A DNA stretch of 64,000 bases, taken from contig NZ_NWUW01000001.1 of the NCBI RefSeq assembly GCF_002746455.1, positions 186,001 to 250,000 of the forward strand. Reading direction: 5' to 3'. The translations under genes were made by a program, and so were the position numbers. Within the stretch, counting starts at the first letter, position 1; every line of letters begins with the position of its first letter. This document shows positions 28,295 through 36,746 of the stretch, one piece after another. Origin of the DNA: Bacillus fungorum. Its GTDB lineage: Bacteria > Bacillota > Bacilli > Bacillales > Bacillaceae_G. Below the pieces are notes generated by a model, which worked only from the letters and a program-made list of their open reading frames with translations, did no database searches and was not told the DNA's origin.

Positions 28295-28855
28295 ATGCCG
28301 TATCTTCTCTCTTTCATATTATGTCTTTCTTTATCGCCTATTTGGCCTCTTGGTGATAATCCGCGTGCCGGGGATCCTTTTATTATTGTAAATAAAGCGA
28401 CGAATAAACTAGCTTATATTGACGATGGGAAGATTCAAAAGGTTTTTCCAGTCGCGACAGGGAAAACAAATGAATTAACCCCAGAGGGAACTTTTGATAT
28501 TGTAATGAAAGCAAAAGATCCGTATTATATTGCAAAAGATATTCCAGGGGGATCACCGAAAAATCCACTTGGATCAAGATGGATGGGGTTTAATGCAAGA
28601 GGAACTGATGGGAGTAAATATGGAATACATGGAACAAACCAACCTAGTTCAATTGGAAAGTATATTTCACAAGGATGCATAAGAATGAAGAAAAATGATG
28701 TGGAGTATTTATTTGATCGTATTCCAATTGGAACGAAAGTATGGATTGTAAAATCGAAAAAAACATTTCAGCAATTGGCAAAAGAAAAAGGAGCCATTGC
28801 ATATGAAAAAGCCAACGAAAAGGTTGGCTTTTTCTATTGTAATAAGTTGTCTTGA
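28295..28855 (+). CDS. L,D-transpeptidase (YkuD domain) protein
   Basis: 186 residues. A hydrophobic N-terminus (1-18) is a signal peptide or anchor; the YkuD domain follows (about 28-150). The catalytic site is IHGTNQPSSIGKYISQGCIRM, with His, Ser/Gly and the nucleophilic Cys. Such enzymes make 3-3 cross-links in peptidoglycan or attach proteins; in bacilli several are spore-associated. The last residues (EKANEKVGFFYCNKLS) are encoded by the transcription terminator, so the natural C-terminus may vary among strains. Confidence 0.88.
   Translation: MPYLLSFILCLSLSPIWPLGDNPRAGDPFIIVNKATNKLAYIDDGKIQKVFPVATGKTNELTPEGTFDIVMKAKDPYYIAKDIPGGSPKNPLGSRWMGFNARGTDGSKYGIHGTNQPSSIGKYISQGCIRMKKNDVEYLFDRIPIGTKVWIVKSKKTFQQLAKEKGAIAYEKANEKVGFFYCNKLS
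28806..28836 (+). terminator. Terminator inside the 3' end of the L,D-transpeptidase gene
   Basis: AAAAAGCCAAC / GGTTGGCTTTTTC stem with T-run, entirely within the last 17 codons. Confidence 0.8.
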
Positions 28856-29050
28856 CATGTGTACATAACCATGAGTTAATGAGAGTATAGAAAGATAAAG
28901 TGAAACTTTAATCAGTGGGAGGTTATTACCCGCTGATTATTAGCCCACACCAATCGGGCGTTTACGGACAATTGATCTCTCATCTAACTGCTTTGCCCTA
29001 GCCAAATTTTGAGGTGGGAGTTCTACTGTCCGCAAATAGCGGGGTAAAAT
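28852..29050 (+). other. Structured leader element (copy A) with candidate promoter
   Basis: TTGACA at 28852 with a weak -10 (GTTAAT at 28875) precedes a structured region. Stems: TCAGTGGG/CCCGCTGA (28913-28936), GCCC/GGGC (28943-28959), and a long-range CGGACA/TGTCCG pair (about 28965-28970 with 29027-29032). The block from GATAAAG (28894) through CGTTTACGGAC (28969) resembles the leader at 51870-51950 in order and sequence. No coding potential. Probably a 5' UTR RNA element upstream of the 29071 gene; possibly a B. cereus-group dispersed (bcr-type) repeat. Confidence 0.55.
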
Positions 29051-29070
29051 TAGATAAAGGAGTTGCTCAT

Positions 29071-29310
29071 ATGTACTTGAATCCAAAACTTTCGTATATG
29101 CAGTTTTTTATGGGATTTCTATTTGTTATTACATTTATGTTGGCAACTTTTAATATATGTTCTTATGTTGTAGCGATTGTATGTATGGCATTACTCAATT
29201 TTACTTTTGTTATTGGGGCATTTCAGCAGAAACAATATACAAGTTTTGTAATAGCGCTTGTAATGTCATTTTCCTTTAGTATTGTAGCGATTGTGCTTTA
29301 TACAAAATAA
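29071..29310 (+). CDS. Small membrane protein of unknown function
   Basis: 79 residues with three hydrophobic segments (about 11-27, 31-47 and 54-76), so nearly all of it is membrane-embedded. ATG 29071 follows AAAGGAG by eight bases; the open frame extends to 29014, but that part lies in the structured leader. Not a family I recognise. It lies behind leader element A, which may regulate it. Confidence 0.7.
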   Translation: MYLNPKLSYMQFFMGFLFVITFMLATFNICSYVVAIVCMALLNFTFVIGAFQQKQYTSFVIALVMSFSFSIVAIVLYTK

Positions 29311-29343
29311 ACCATCTCGAAATCGAGATGGTTTATTTTTATT
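29311..29343 (+). terminator. Terminator after the 79-residue membrane protein
   Basis: ACCATCTCGA / TCGAGATGGT stem with a two-base loop and TTTATTTTTATT. Confidence 0.85.
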
Positions 29344-29355
29344 GTGTGTAAAAGT

Positions 29356-29385
29356 AAAAAAAGGACGATCTGTTCGTCCTTTTTA
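29356..29385 (-). terminator. Terminator of prli42 (minus strand)
   Basis: On the minus strand AAAGGACGA pairs with TCGTCCTTT followed by a T-run; the stop codon abuts it. Confidence 0.8.
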
Positions 29386-29475
29386 CCAAAACATACTCGC
29401 GCCAGCAAGTAATGTTGTTACAAGCATAGAAATTAGCATTACATAAATCATAACTTTTTGAGCTTTTTTATGCAT
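29383..29475 (-). CDS. prli42: Stressosome-associated protein Prli42
   Basis: 30 codons on the minus strand: starts MHKKAQKVMIYVMLISML and ends LLAGASMFW, a single membrane helix with a short basic N-terminus. This matches the Prli42 miniprotein of Listeria and bacilli, which anchors the stressosome to the membrane and relays oxidative stress to sigma-B in Listeria. A strong GGAGG site lies upstream of the ATG and a terminator directly after the stop, so it is its own transcription unit. In the B. cereus group the sigma-B input pathway differs, so the role here is uncertain. Confidence 0.85.
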   Translation of the reverse strand: MHKKAQKVMIYVMLISMLVTTLLAGASMFW

Positions 29476-29664
29476 CGTTATACCTCCTTGCAAATCAATA
29501 CAATATCATTGTAACGAGAAATGATATTGTGGACAAGGGGAGAGAAATGACAAAATTCGAGAAGTGCGTGTAAAGTATAACAGGAAATTTGTATGTATGT
29601 AGGGAATATATAAGAATGATAGAGTATAAGTTTTTTGTTATGCAAGCTGAAGAATGGAGATACG

Positions 29665-30210
29665 ATGATGAAAATATACGAAACAAATCGTTTACATTTA
29701 AGGGAAATAGATGAGTCGTATGCTGAAAAAGTTCTTCAATATTACGACAGAAATCGTGAATTTTTAAAAGCTTGGGAAGAGTATAGACCGGATGATTTTT
29801 TTACATTAGATTATCAAAAGAAAAAGTTACAAAAGGATAGAAAAGAGTTCGCAGAGGGTAAAATCATCAGGCTTTGGATTTTTAAAAAGGGTGATGATAC
29901 GAAAGTAATTGGGTGTATTTCATTTAATTTAATTGTTCGCGGAATTTATCAATCTTGTGTACTCGGTTATAAATTAGATAAGGAAGAGTTAAACAAAGGT
30001 TATACGACAGAAGCGCTTAAAAAAGCCATTCAAGTTGCTTTTGAGGAATTTCAATTACATCGTATAGAAGCACCAATTATGCCACGAAATTTAGCATCTA
30101 TACAAGTAGTGACGAAAATAGGCTTTCAATATGAAGGCGTGTCTAGGAAGATGTTGATGGTTAATGGGGTATGGGAAGATCATATGCGCTGGGTATTATT
30201 AAATGAGTAA
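29665..30210 (+). CDS. GNAT family N-acetyltransferase (RimJ/RimL type)
   Basis: 181 residues. Begins with the typical IYETNRLHLREID motif and holds the acetyl-CoA region YKLDKEELNKGYTTEALK and later PRNLASIQVVTKIGFQYEGV. Probably acetylates an amino group on a protein N-terminus or small molecule; substrate unknown. Two adjacent ATGs (29665, 29668) follow GGAG; either may be used. Confidence 0.85.
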   Translation: MMKIYETNRLHLREIDESYAEKVLQYYDRNREFLKAWEEYRPDDFFTLDYQKKKLQKDRKEFAEGKIIRLWIFKKGDDTKVIGCISFNLIVRGIYQSCVLGYKLDKEELNKGYTTEALKKAIQVAFEEFQLHRIEAPIMPRNLASIQVVTKIGFQYEGVSRKMLMVNGVWEDHMRWVLLNE

Positions 30211-30337
30211 TAAAAAGCAGATGGTTATCTAGACATATAAACCGTCTGTTTTTTGTCTTGTATTTCGAAACTTTTGCGAAATTCTGTTATAATTAATAGT
30301 GTTACATACATAATGGTAGTGCAGGAGGCGCAGTCTT

Positions 30338-31456
30338 ATGATTAATCAAGAACGTTTAGTAAATGAATTTATGGAATTAGTACAAGTAGATTCTGAAACG
30401 AAATTTGAAGCAGAAATTTGCAAAGTATTAACAAAGAAATTTACAGATTTAGGTGTAGAAGTATTTGAAGATGACACAATGGCTGTTACTGGGCATGGCG
30501 CAGGTAACTTAATTTGTACATTACCAGCAACAAAAGATGGTGTTGATACAATTTACTTTACTTCTCATATGGATACAGTGGTTCCTGGTAATGGAATTAA
30601 GCCTTCTATTAAAGATGGATATATCGTATCAGATGGTACTACGATTTTAGGTGCGGATGATAAAGCAGGATTAGCATCAATGTTCGAAGCAATCCGTGTT
30701 TTAAAAGAGAAAAATATCCCTCATGGTAAAATTGAATTTATTATTACAGTTGGAGAAGAATCTGGTCTTGTTGGTGCAAAAGCATTAGATCGTGAGCGCA
30801 TTACAGCGAAATACGGTTACGCATTAGATAGCGATGGAAAAGTTGGTGAAATCGTTGTTGCAGCTCCAACACAAGCGAAAGTGAATGCAATTATTCGCGG
30901 AAAAACAGCTCACGCTGGTGTAGCACCAGAAAAAGGTGTATCTGCAATTACTATCGCAGCGAAAGCAATTGCGAAGATGCCACTTGGCCGTATTGATTCT
31001 GAAACAACTGCAAATATTGGACGTTTTGAAGGTGGTACACAAACGAATATCGTTTGCGATCATGTACAAATCTTTGCAGAAGCGCGTTCTTTAATCAATG
31101 AAAAAATGGAAGCGCAAGTTGCGAAAATGAAAGAAGCATTTGAAACAACTGCAAAAGAAATGGGTGGTCAAGCAGACGTTGAAGTAAACGTTATGTATCC
31201 AGGATTTAAATTTGCTGATGGCGATCACGTTGTAGAAGTTGCAAAACGTGCAGCTGAAAAAATTGGTCGTACACCTTCTCTTCACCAAAGTGGTGGCGGA
31301 AGTGATGCAAACGTAATTGCAGGACACGGTATTCCAACAGTTAACTTAGCAGTTGGTTATGAAGAAATTCATACAACAAACGAAAAGATTCCTGTTGAAG
31401 AATTAGCGAAAACAGCAGAATTAGTTGTTGCAATTATTGAAGAAGTAGGGAAGTAA
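30338..31456 (+). CDS. M20 family peptidase T-like protein (PepT2/YqjE type)
   Basis: 372 residues. Metal-site signatures: FTSHMDTVVPG (His and Asp), LGADDKAGLA (bridging Asp), VGEESGLVGA (Glu-Glu) and a C-terminal GYEEIHTTNEKI His. Dizinc aminopeptidase fold; substrate probably small peptides. AGGAGGCG SD precedes the ATG. Corresponds to yqjE of B. subtilis. Confidence 0.9.
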   Translation: MINQERLVNEFMELVQVDSETKFEAEICKVLTKKFTDLGVEVFEDDTMAVTGHGAGNLICTLPATKDGVDTIYFTSHMDTVVPGNGIKPSIKDGYIVSDGTTILGADDKAGLASMFEAIRVLKEKNIPHGKIEFIITVGEESGLVGAKALDRERITAKYGYALDSDGKVGEIVVAAPTQAKVNAIIRGKTAHAGVAPEKGVSAITIAAKAIAKMPLGRIDSETTANIGRFEGGTQTNIVCDHVQIFAEARSLINEKMEAQVAKMKEAFETTAKEMGGQADVEVNVMYPGFKFADGDHVVEVAKRAAEKIGRTPSLHQSGGGSDANVIAGHGIPTVNLAVGYEEIHTTNEKIPVEELAKTAELVVAIIEEVGK

Positions 31457-31461
31457 TGTAA

Positions 31462-31502
31462 TAGAAAAGCGTGTAAATCAACTGTGATTTACACGCTTTT
31501 TA
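31462..31502. terminator. Bidirectional terminator between the M20 peptidase and the minus-strand 66-codon frame
   Basis: AAAAGCGTGTAAATCA / TGATTTACACGCTTTTT; A-run on the left and T-run on the right. Confidence 0.88.
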
Positions 31503-31700
31503 TTTTGATTCGATTGCTTTTACAAGGCGGATAAGCCAATACAAGAAAATCCATGGCAGTATATAAGTTGTTGTAATGCCCAGTAGACTTGGAAGGATCC
31601 CTGCTGCGTTAATATGAAAAATAGGGAGTAATAAATAATTAATTAAGATGATTAATATAATAACGAGAAATGTATAGTTGAGTTTACTGTTTGATTTCAG
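31500..31700 (-). CDS. Putative small two-helix membrane protein with a non-standard start codon
   Basis: Minus-strand frame of 66 codons from CTG 31700 (or ATT 31703), preceded by an in-frame stop. The product begins KSNSKLNYTFLVIILIIL after the first residue, with a second helix around GITTTYILPWIFLYWLIRL and ending KAIESK. The hydrophobic pattern, charged ends and a terminator directly after the stop argue that it is or was a gene. No ATG, GTG or TTG exists at the front. An AGAAGTGAT stretch could be its SD site. Either a rare start or a start-codon mutation. Confidence 0.5.
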   Translation of the reverse strand: MKSNSKLNYTFLVIILIILINYLLLPIFHINAAGILPSLLGITTTYILPWIFLYWLIRLVKAIESK

Positions 31701-31810
31701 AATAAATCACTTCTTTTACAAAAATATCCATATTTATATTAAGTATAGCAAAAATAAGGATAAAAAGAATAAGTAATTATTATATTGTACATGAATTTGA
31801 TATAATGAAG

Positions 31811-31822
31811 GAACGAACGTTC
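31811..31822 (+). promoter_or_regulatory. LexA (SOS) box upstream of dinB
   Basis: GAACGAACGTTC fits the Bacillus SOS core GAAC-N4-GTTC and lies just downstream of a TATAAT (-10, 31801-31806), 30 bases before the dinB start. Confidence 0.75.
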
Positions 31823-31840
31823 TATGGGAGGGTGAGTATT

Positions 31841-33079
31841 GTGCGAGAAATGTATCCGAAAAATGGTCGTGTTATTTTACATGTAGATATGAATTGTTTT
31901 TTCGCATCTGTCGAAATTGCTCATGACCCATCATTACAAGGAAAGCCGTTAGCGGTTGCTGGAAATGAAAAAGAAAGAAAAGGAATTATCATAACATGTA
32001 GTTATGAGGCGAGAGAATATGGAATACGTACAACAATGCCCCTTTGGGAAGCGAAAAGGTTATGTCCGCAATTAGTTGTAAGGCGCCCTAATTTTACATT
32101 ATATCGTGAAGCTTCATTTCAAATGTTTCAAATCCTTTCTCGTTTTACGGAAAAAATACAACCAGTCTCTATAGATGAGGGGTATTTAGATATTACAGAT
32201 TGTTATGGGCTCGGTTCGCCTCTTGAAATAGCAAAGATGATTCAGCAGGCGTTATTAACAGAGTTACAGCTTCCGTGTAGCATCGGAATTGCTCCAAATC
32301 TCTTCCTAGCAAAAACAGCTTCTGATATGAAAAAGCCTCTCGGTATTACGGTGCTTCGAAAACGAGATATTCCAGAAATGATTTGGCCACTTCCAGTTAA
32401 AGCGATGCATGGAATTGGAGAAAAAACAGCTGAAAAATTAAATGATATTCATATACAAACCATTGAGCAGTTAGCAAAAGGAAACGAACATATCATTCGC
32501 GCTAAAATTGGAAAACACGGTGTTGATTTACAACAGCGTGCAAAAGGTATGGATGATAGGGAAGTTGATCCGAGTCAAATGGGACAACATAAAAGCGTTG
32601 GTAATTCGATGACTTTTTCAAAGGATATGGATGAAGAGAAAGAATTACTTGATATGTTAGAACGGCTATCCAAATCAGTGAGTAAAAGATTACAAAAGCG
32701 AACTCTTGTCAGCTATAATATTCAAATTATGATTAAATATCATGATAGGCGGACGGTAACGCGGAGTAAGCAATTGAAAAATGCCATTTGGGAAGAACGA
32801 GATATTTTTCAGGCAGCCTCTCGTTTATGGAAGCAACATTGGGACGGTGATTCCGTTCGTTTACTAGGTGTTACGGCTACTGAAATAGAGTGGAAGACAG
32901 AATCGGTGAAACAATTAGATTTGTTTTCATTTGAAGAAGATGCGAAAGAAGAGCCGCTACTTGCTGTCATTGATCAAATTAATGATAAATATGGAATGCC
33001 GCTTTTACAACGAGGTAGTCAATTATTACGTAAGCAAGAAAAGTCTTTTCAGCAAAAATTAGAAAATAAGTTTATATAG
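31841..33079 (+). CDS. dinB: DNA polymerase IV
   Basis: 412-residue Y-family translesion polymerase. Catalytic acidic residues are in HVDMNCFFASVE and VSIDEGYLDI; a helix-hairpin-helix follows (MHGIGEKTAEKL). The C-terminal little-finger domain ends with QLDLFSF, a beta-clamp binding motif. GTG 31841 is the start (GGGAGGG eight bases upstream); the in-frame ATG at 31805 would place the SOS box inside the gene. Corresponds to yqjH. Confidence 0.95.
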   Translation: MREMYPKNGRVILHVDMNCFFASVEIAHDPSLQGKPLAVAGNEKERKGIIITCSYEAREYGIRTTMPLWEAKRLCPQLVVRRPNFTLYREASFQMFQILSRFTEKIQPVSIDEGYLDITDCYGLGSPLEIAKMIQQALLTELQLPCSIGIAPNLFLAKTASDMKKPLGITVLRKRDIPEMIWPLPVKAMHGIGEKTAEKLNDIHIQTIEQLAKGNEHIIRAKIGKHGVDLQQRAKGMDDREVDPSQMGQHKSVGNSMTFSKDMDEEKELLDMLERLSKSVSKRLQKRTLVSYNIQIMIKYHDRRTVTRSKQLKNAIWEERDIFQAASRLWKQHWDGDSVRLLGVTATEIEWKTESVKQLDLFSFEEDAKEEPLLAVIDQINDKYGMPLLQRGSQLLRKQEKSFQQKLENKFI

Positions 33080-33081
33080 AA

Positions 33082-33120
33082 GGTGTCATGAAGCTGTAAA
33101 TATCATGACACCTTTCATTT
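33082..33120. terminator. Bidirectional terminator between dinB and mgtC
   Basis: AGGTGTCATGA / TCATGACACCT stem followed by TTTCATTTTT. The convergent mgtC stop lies at the right edge. Confidence 0.8.
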
Positions 33121-33826
33121 TTAACTTGCTTCTAAATCTAATGAAGTTTTCCACCCTGCTGCAGTAACGCCAGATTCTAATAGCATTCTACTCACTATTT
33201 TTTCTATTAAGACCGCTGTATTTGTGTTGCAGTGTAATGTAGCTTGTATACACACTTTTTGATTAGAATCTACGTCTTCACTATACAATTCTTTTAAACC
33301 GATGCCTTCAGAACTTACCATATGCATAAGTAAAAAACGAATATGGGCTTCATTTTCTTCTGAACAAGTAAGAGAAAGTAAGTAGTTCGTTTGTTCAGGC
33401 GATTCTTCTTTTGATTTCTGATTCATAAAGAGAGCGATTGGGCGCAGTAGTATATTTGCTAGTAAAACGCCGGTTGCACCTAATATAGCTGCAACGAGGA
33501 AGCCAGCGCCTGTAAGAGTACCAACGGCAGCTGTGCACCATAGGGTAGCTGCAGTATTAAGCCCTCTAATACTAAAACCATCGCGGATAATAACGCCGCC
33601 TCCTAAAAAGCCAATGCCACTAACGACTTGAGCGGCAATACGTGAGGGGCTAGCATCCGTGATCAAGTATGACGGATAATAAAACAAATATACAGGCACC
33701 AAGTGATACGAGAGCATTTGTCCGTAAACCAGCCATCCTATGTCTCCATTGCCGTTCCATTCCGATGCAAGCACCTACAATAATTGCAATAAATAATCTT
33801 AATACAATGTCATACCATACCATCAT
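33121..33826 (-). pseudogene. mgtC: MgtC/SapB family protein, frameshifted
   Basis: Minus strand. The N-terminal part (MMVWYDIVLRLFIAIIVGAC, GMERQWRHRMAGLRTNALVS) is in one frame and ends at a stop after about 58 residues. The family continues in the next frame from LITDASPSRIAAQVVSGIG, GFLGGGVIIRDG, through the C-terminal domain to LDLEAS. The frames cross at about 33660-33675, where a single-base change in CATACTTGATCACG would restore one protein of about 230 residues. MgtC proteins support growth in low magnesium. Start ATG 33826 (or 33823) follows GGAGGTGA. Confidence 0.8.
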
Positions 33827-33861
33827 GGTCACCTCCATACATATAAGTCCATGTTATGTTT

Positions 33862-33897
33862 TTGAGAATGAGCGGGGAGTACCCGCTCATTCTCATT
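33862..33897 (+). terminator. Strong hairpin between mgtA and mgtC, oriented as a plus-strand terminator
   Basis: GAGAATGAGCGGG / CCCGCTCATTCTC, a 13-bp perfect stem followed on the plus strand by ATTTTTATA. On the minus strand, the direction of the flanking genes, it is followed by AAAAAC, not T. Confidence 0.6.
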
Positions 33898-33898
33898 T

Positions 33899-36603
33899 TT
33901 ATAACCAGCTATGAAACTTTTTAATATAAACTTTTTTTAGGAGCTGTGTTAAGAAAGCATAGCCTAATAGTATTCCTACTAACCAAGGGAAATAGCTAAG
34001 TGGTAATGCTTGTAATCCAACGGCTGCTCCAAGTGGTGAGAATGGAATGTAAATTCCGATTGCCATAATACAAGCGGTTAATAAAAGAACCGGTACTGAT
34101 GCAGTACTTTGAATAAATGGAACCTTCCGTGTTCTTATCATGTGAACAATTAAAGTTTGTGTTAGTAATCCAACGACAAACCAACCTGATTGGAATAATG
34201 ATTGTTCGCTAGCTGTATTTGCACCGAAGACGTTCCACATGATCACATAGGTGATCATGTCAAATATGGAACTAATGGGACCGATGCAAATAATGAAGTT
34301 ACGTAAATTTGCAGTATCCCATTTTCTTGGTTTTTCTAAAAACTCTTTATCCATTTTGTCCCATGGAATAGACAGTTGTGAAATATCATAAAGTAAGTTT
34401 TGAATTAAAAGGTGAATGGCAAGCATCGGCAAGAAGGGAATGAATGCACTTGCTACTAACACACTAAATACATTTCCGAAGTTAGAGCTCGCTGTCATTT
34501 TAATGCATTTCAAAATATTCCCAAATGTAGTGCGTCCTTCTAAAATACCTGCTTCTAATATCATTAAACTTTTTTCAAGTAGAATAATATCGGAAGACTC
34601 TTTTGCAATATCAGTTGCAGTATCAACACATATGCCAACGTCAGCTTCACGTAACGCTACGGCATCATTAATACCATCACCCATATAACCTACAGTGTGT
34701 CCGTTTCCTTGTAATACTCGTATAATTCGAGATTTTTGTATTGGATTTAGTTTAGCAAATACAGTTGTTTCTTCGGCTAGCTTTGCTAATGCTTTATCAG
34801 GTAAAGCATCGATTTCGTAACCAAGGACAGGCTCGCCAATATTTAATCCAACTTCTTTACAAATTTTTTTTGTCACGATTTCGTTATCGCCAGTTAAAAT
34901 TTTTACTTGTACACCATGTTTTTGTAATGCTTGAATGGCAGTAGCTGCAGATGGTTTCGGTGGATCTAAAAAGCCAATATATCCAGCGAGAATCATATCA
35001 GTTTCGTCTTTTACTGCGTACTCTGTATCATTTATTCTTCTATCTTTTTTATAAGCTACAGCAATAACACGCATACCTTCACTATTCAATGTCTCACTTA
35101 GTTGTTTTACATGTAAACGCATGTCGTCGGTAAGAGAAACAACTTTGCCATCTACTTCAGTGTAGTTGCAAATAGATAAAATTTCTTCTACTGCCCCTTT
35201 ACAGACCATTGTATGTTCACCTGAATTGTTTTTCACAATGAAGACATACGCCGACGAGCAAAATCAAATGGAATTTCATCTAGTTTTTGAAAAACGGATG
35301 GATCAAATTTTTGGTTTTCTTCTGTATGTTTCATAACGGCTTTATCTATTAAATTTTTCAATCCTGTTTGATAGAAGCTATTTAAATAGGCAAAGTGTAA
35401 TACACGATTACATGTATTACCGTTAGGATCTAAGTGCCGGACAAGTACAACTTTATCTTCTGTTAACGTTCCTGTTTTATCGGTACAAAGAATGTTCATA
35501 GCACCTAAGTTTTGAATAGAATTCAGCTGTTTTACAATTACTTTCTGTTTAGACATGTTAACGGCACCTTTAGCTAAATTAGCAGTTACGATCATTGGTA
35601 ACATTTCAGGTGTAAGACCTACAGCAATAGCGATAGCGAAGAAGAAAGCCTCTTGCCAATCCCCTTTTGTGAATCCGTTAATGAGAAGAACGATAGGTGC
35701 CATAATAAGCATGAATGTAATTAATAGCCAGCTTACTTTGTTTACACCTTTATCAAAGCTTGTTTCTACGCGCTTACCGATTACTTTATTTGCTAAAGAG
35801 CCGAAATACGTATCGGTACTTGTGGAGATGACAACAGCTTTTGCGCTACCACTTACAATATTTGTCCCCATGAAGCAAAGATTTTCCATATCGAGTGGAT
35901 TGTAATTTTTTTTCGTGCTTTTCGGTAATAGATGTTTATTTTCTGTATGGTAGCAGTGTTCGTATTTTTCTACAGGAAGTGATTCCCCTGTTAAAGAAGA
36001 TTGATTCACAAATAAATCTTTAGCGGATAAAATACGCACATCAGCTGGAACGATATCACCGGCTGAAAGGGAAATAATATCGCCAGGCACAAGTTCCTCA
36101 ATTGGAATTTCCGTTGTGTCAGTTTGCTTTAACCTTTTTACATTTTTTGTTTCGTGCACAAATCCATCTATTCTAAAGACACTCGCTGTTGTTCGAACCA
36201 TAGCCTTTAACTGATCCGCAGCTTTTTGAGAACGAAACTCTTGTAAAAAGCGAATCGTTGCACTTAGCATTACCATTACAGATACGACAATAGTTCCTTG
36301 TATGTCATCTGTGAAAAAAGAGAGTGCGCCGAGAGCTAATAAAACAAAAATAAACGGATTTTTAAATGCTAGCAGAAATTGAATGTACCACGGTGATGTT
36401 TTATTATAAGCTATTTCATTGAGGCCATATAAAGAAAGTCTACGAGACGCTTCTAGTTTAGAGAGCCCATCTTCTGTTGTTTCTAAAAGGCGTAACGCAT
36501 TGTTTACATCTTGTGTTGCGACTTCCACTAATAATTCGTTATTTGTTTGCATGCTCTCTTGATTGTAAGCATGCTTTGTTTCTTGGCTTTGTACATTTAA
36601 CAT
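33899..36603 (-). pseudogene. mgtA: Magnesium-translocating P-type ATPase (MgtA-like), frameshifted
   Basis: Minus strand. First frame (36603-35233) holds the cation-ATPase N-terminus, membrane helices, actuator motif LTGES and phosphorylation site CTDKTGTLT. It stops after DFARRRMSSL. The next frame (35236-33899) continues with VKNNSGEHTMVCKGAVEE, then KILTGDN, VGYMGDGINDA and the last six helices. The frames join at about 35234-35245: restoring one missing base after ATGTCT would read RRRMSVIVKNN. Combined length about 900 residues, normal for MgtA. ATG 36603 follows AAAAAGGAGGAACTACC; the ATG at 36624 has no SD. Confidence 0.85.
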
Positions 36604-36634
36604 TGGTAGTTCCTCCTTTTTCATGAAGGAGGAA
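36603..36634 (-). promoter_or_regulatory. Perfect hairpin sequestering the mgtA Shine-Dalgarno site
   Basis: On the minus strand TTCCTCCTT (36634-36626) is perfectly complementary to AAGGAGGAA (36618-36610), the mgtA SD, across a seven-base loop. This would mask the ribosome site when folded. Confidence 0.65.
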
Positions 36635-36650
36635 ACAATCTGTTACTCGA

Positions 36651-36746
36651 CTATTTGAAATTAGGAGGAACAGTTTCTTTCCTACCTACATGATGAAATA
36701 TTAACGTAAAACATATGGGTATCTGGGCCGAATCATCAATTGCCAA
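36651..36746 (-). CDS. Putative leader peptide upstream of mgtA
   Basis: 31-codon frame from TTG 36746 in the leader between the M-box terminator and mgtA. GGAGGTGAGG lies directly upstream at good distance. The peptide begins AIDDSAQIPICF after the first residue and ends TVPPNFK, with two consecutive proline codons. GTTCCTCC, encoding Val-Pro-Pro, is complementary to the mgtA SD, and AACTGTTCCTC is complementary to the leader's own ribosome-site region. Suggests a translational attenuator; there is no direct evidence of translation. Confidence 0.4.
   Translation of the reverse strand: MAIDDSAQIPICFTLIFHHVGRKETVPPNFK

Noticed and set aside
35225..35250. Programmed ribosomal frameshift in mgtA
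   Set aside because: No slippery heptamer, pseudoknot or upstream SD-like signal seen at the junction, and the neighbouring mgtC is broken too; indel or sequence error is simpler.
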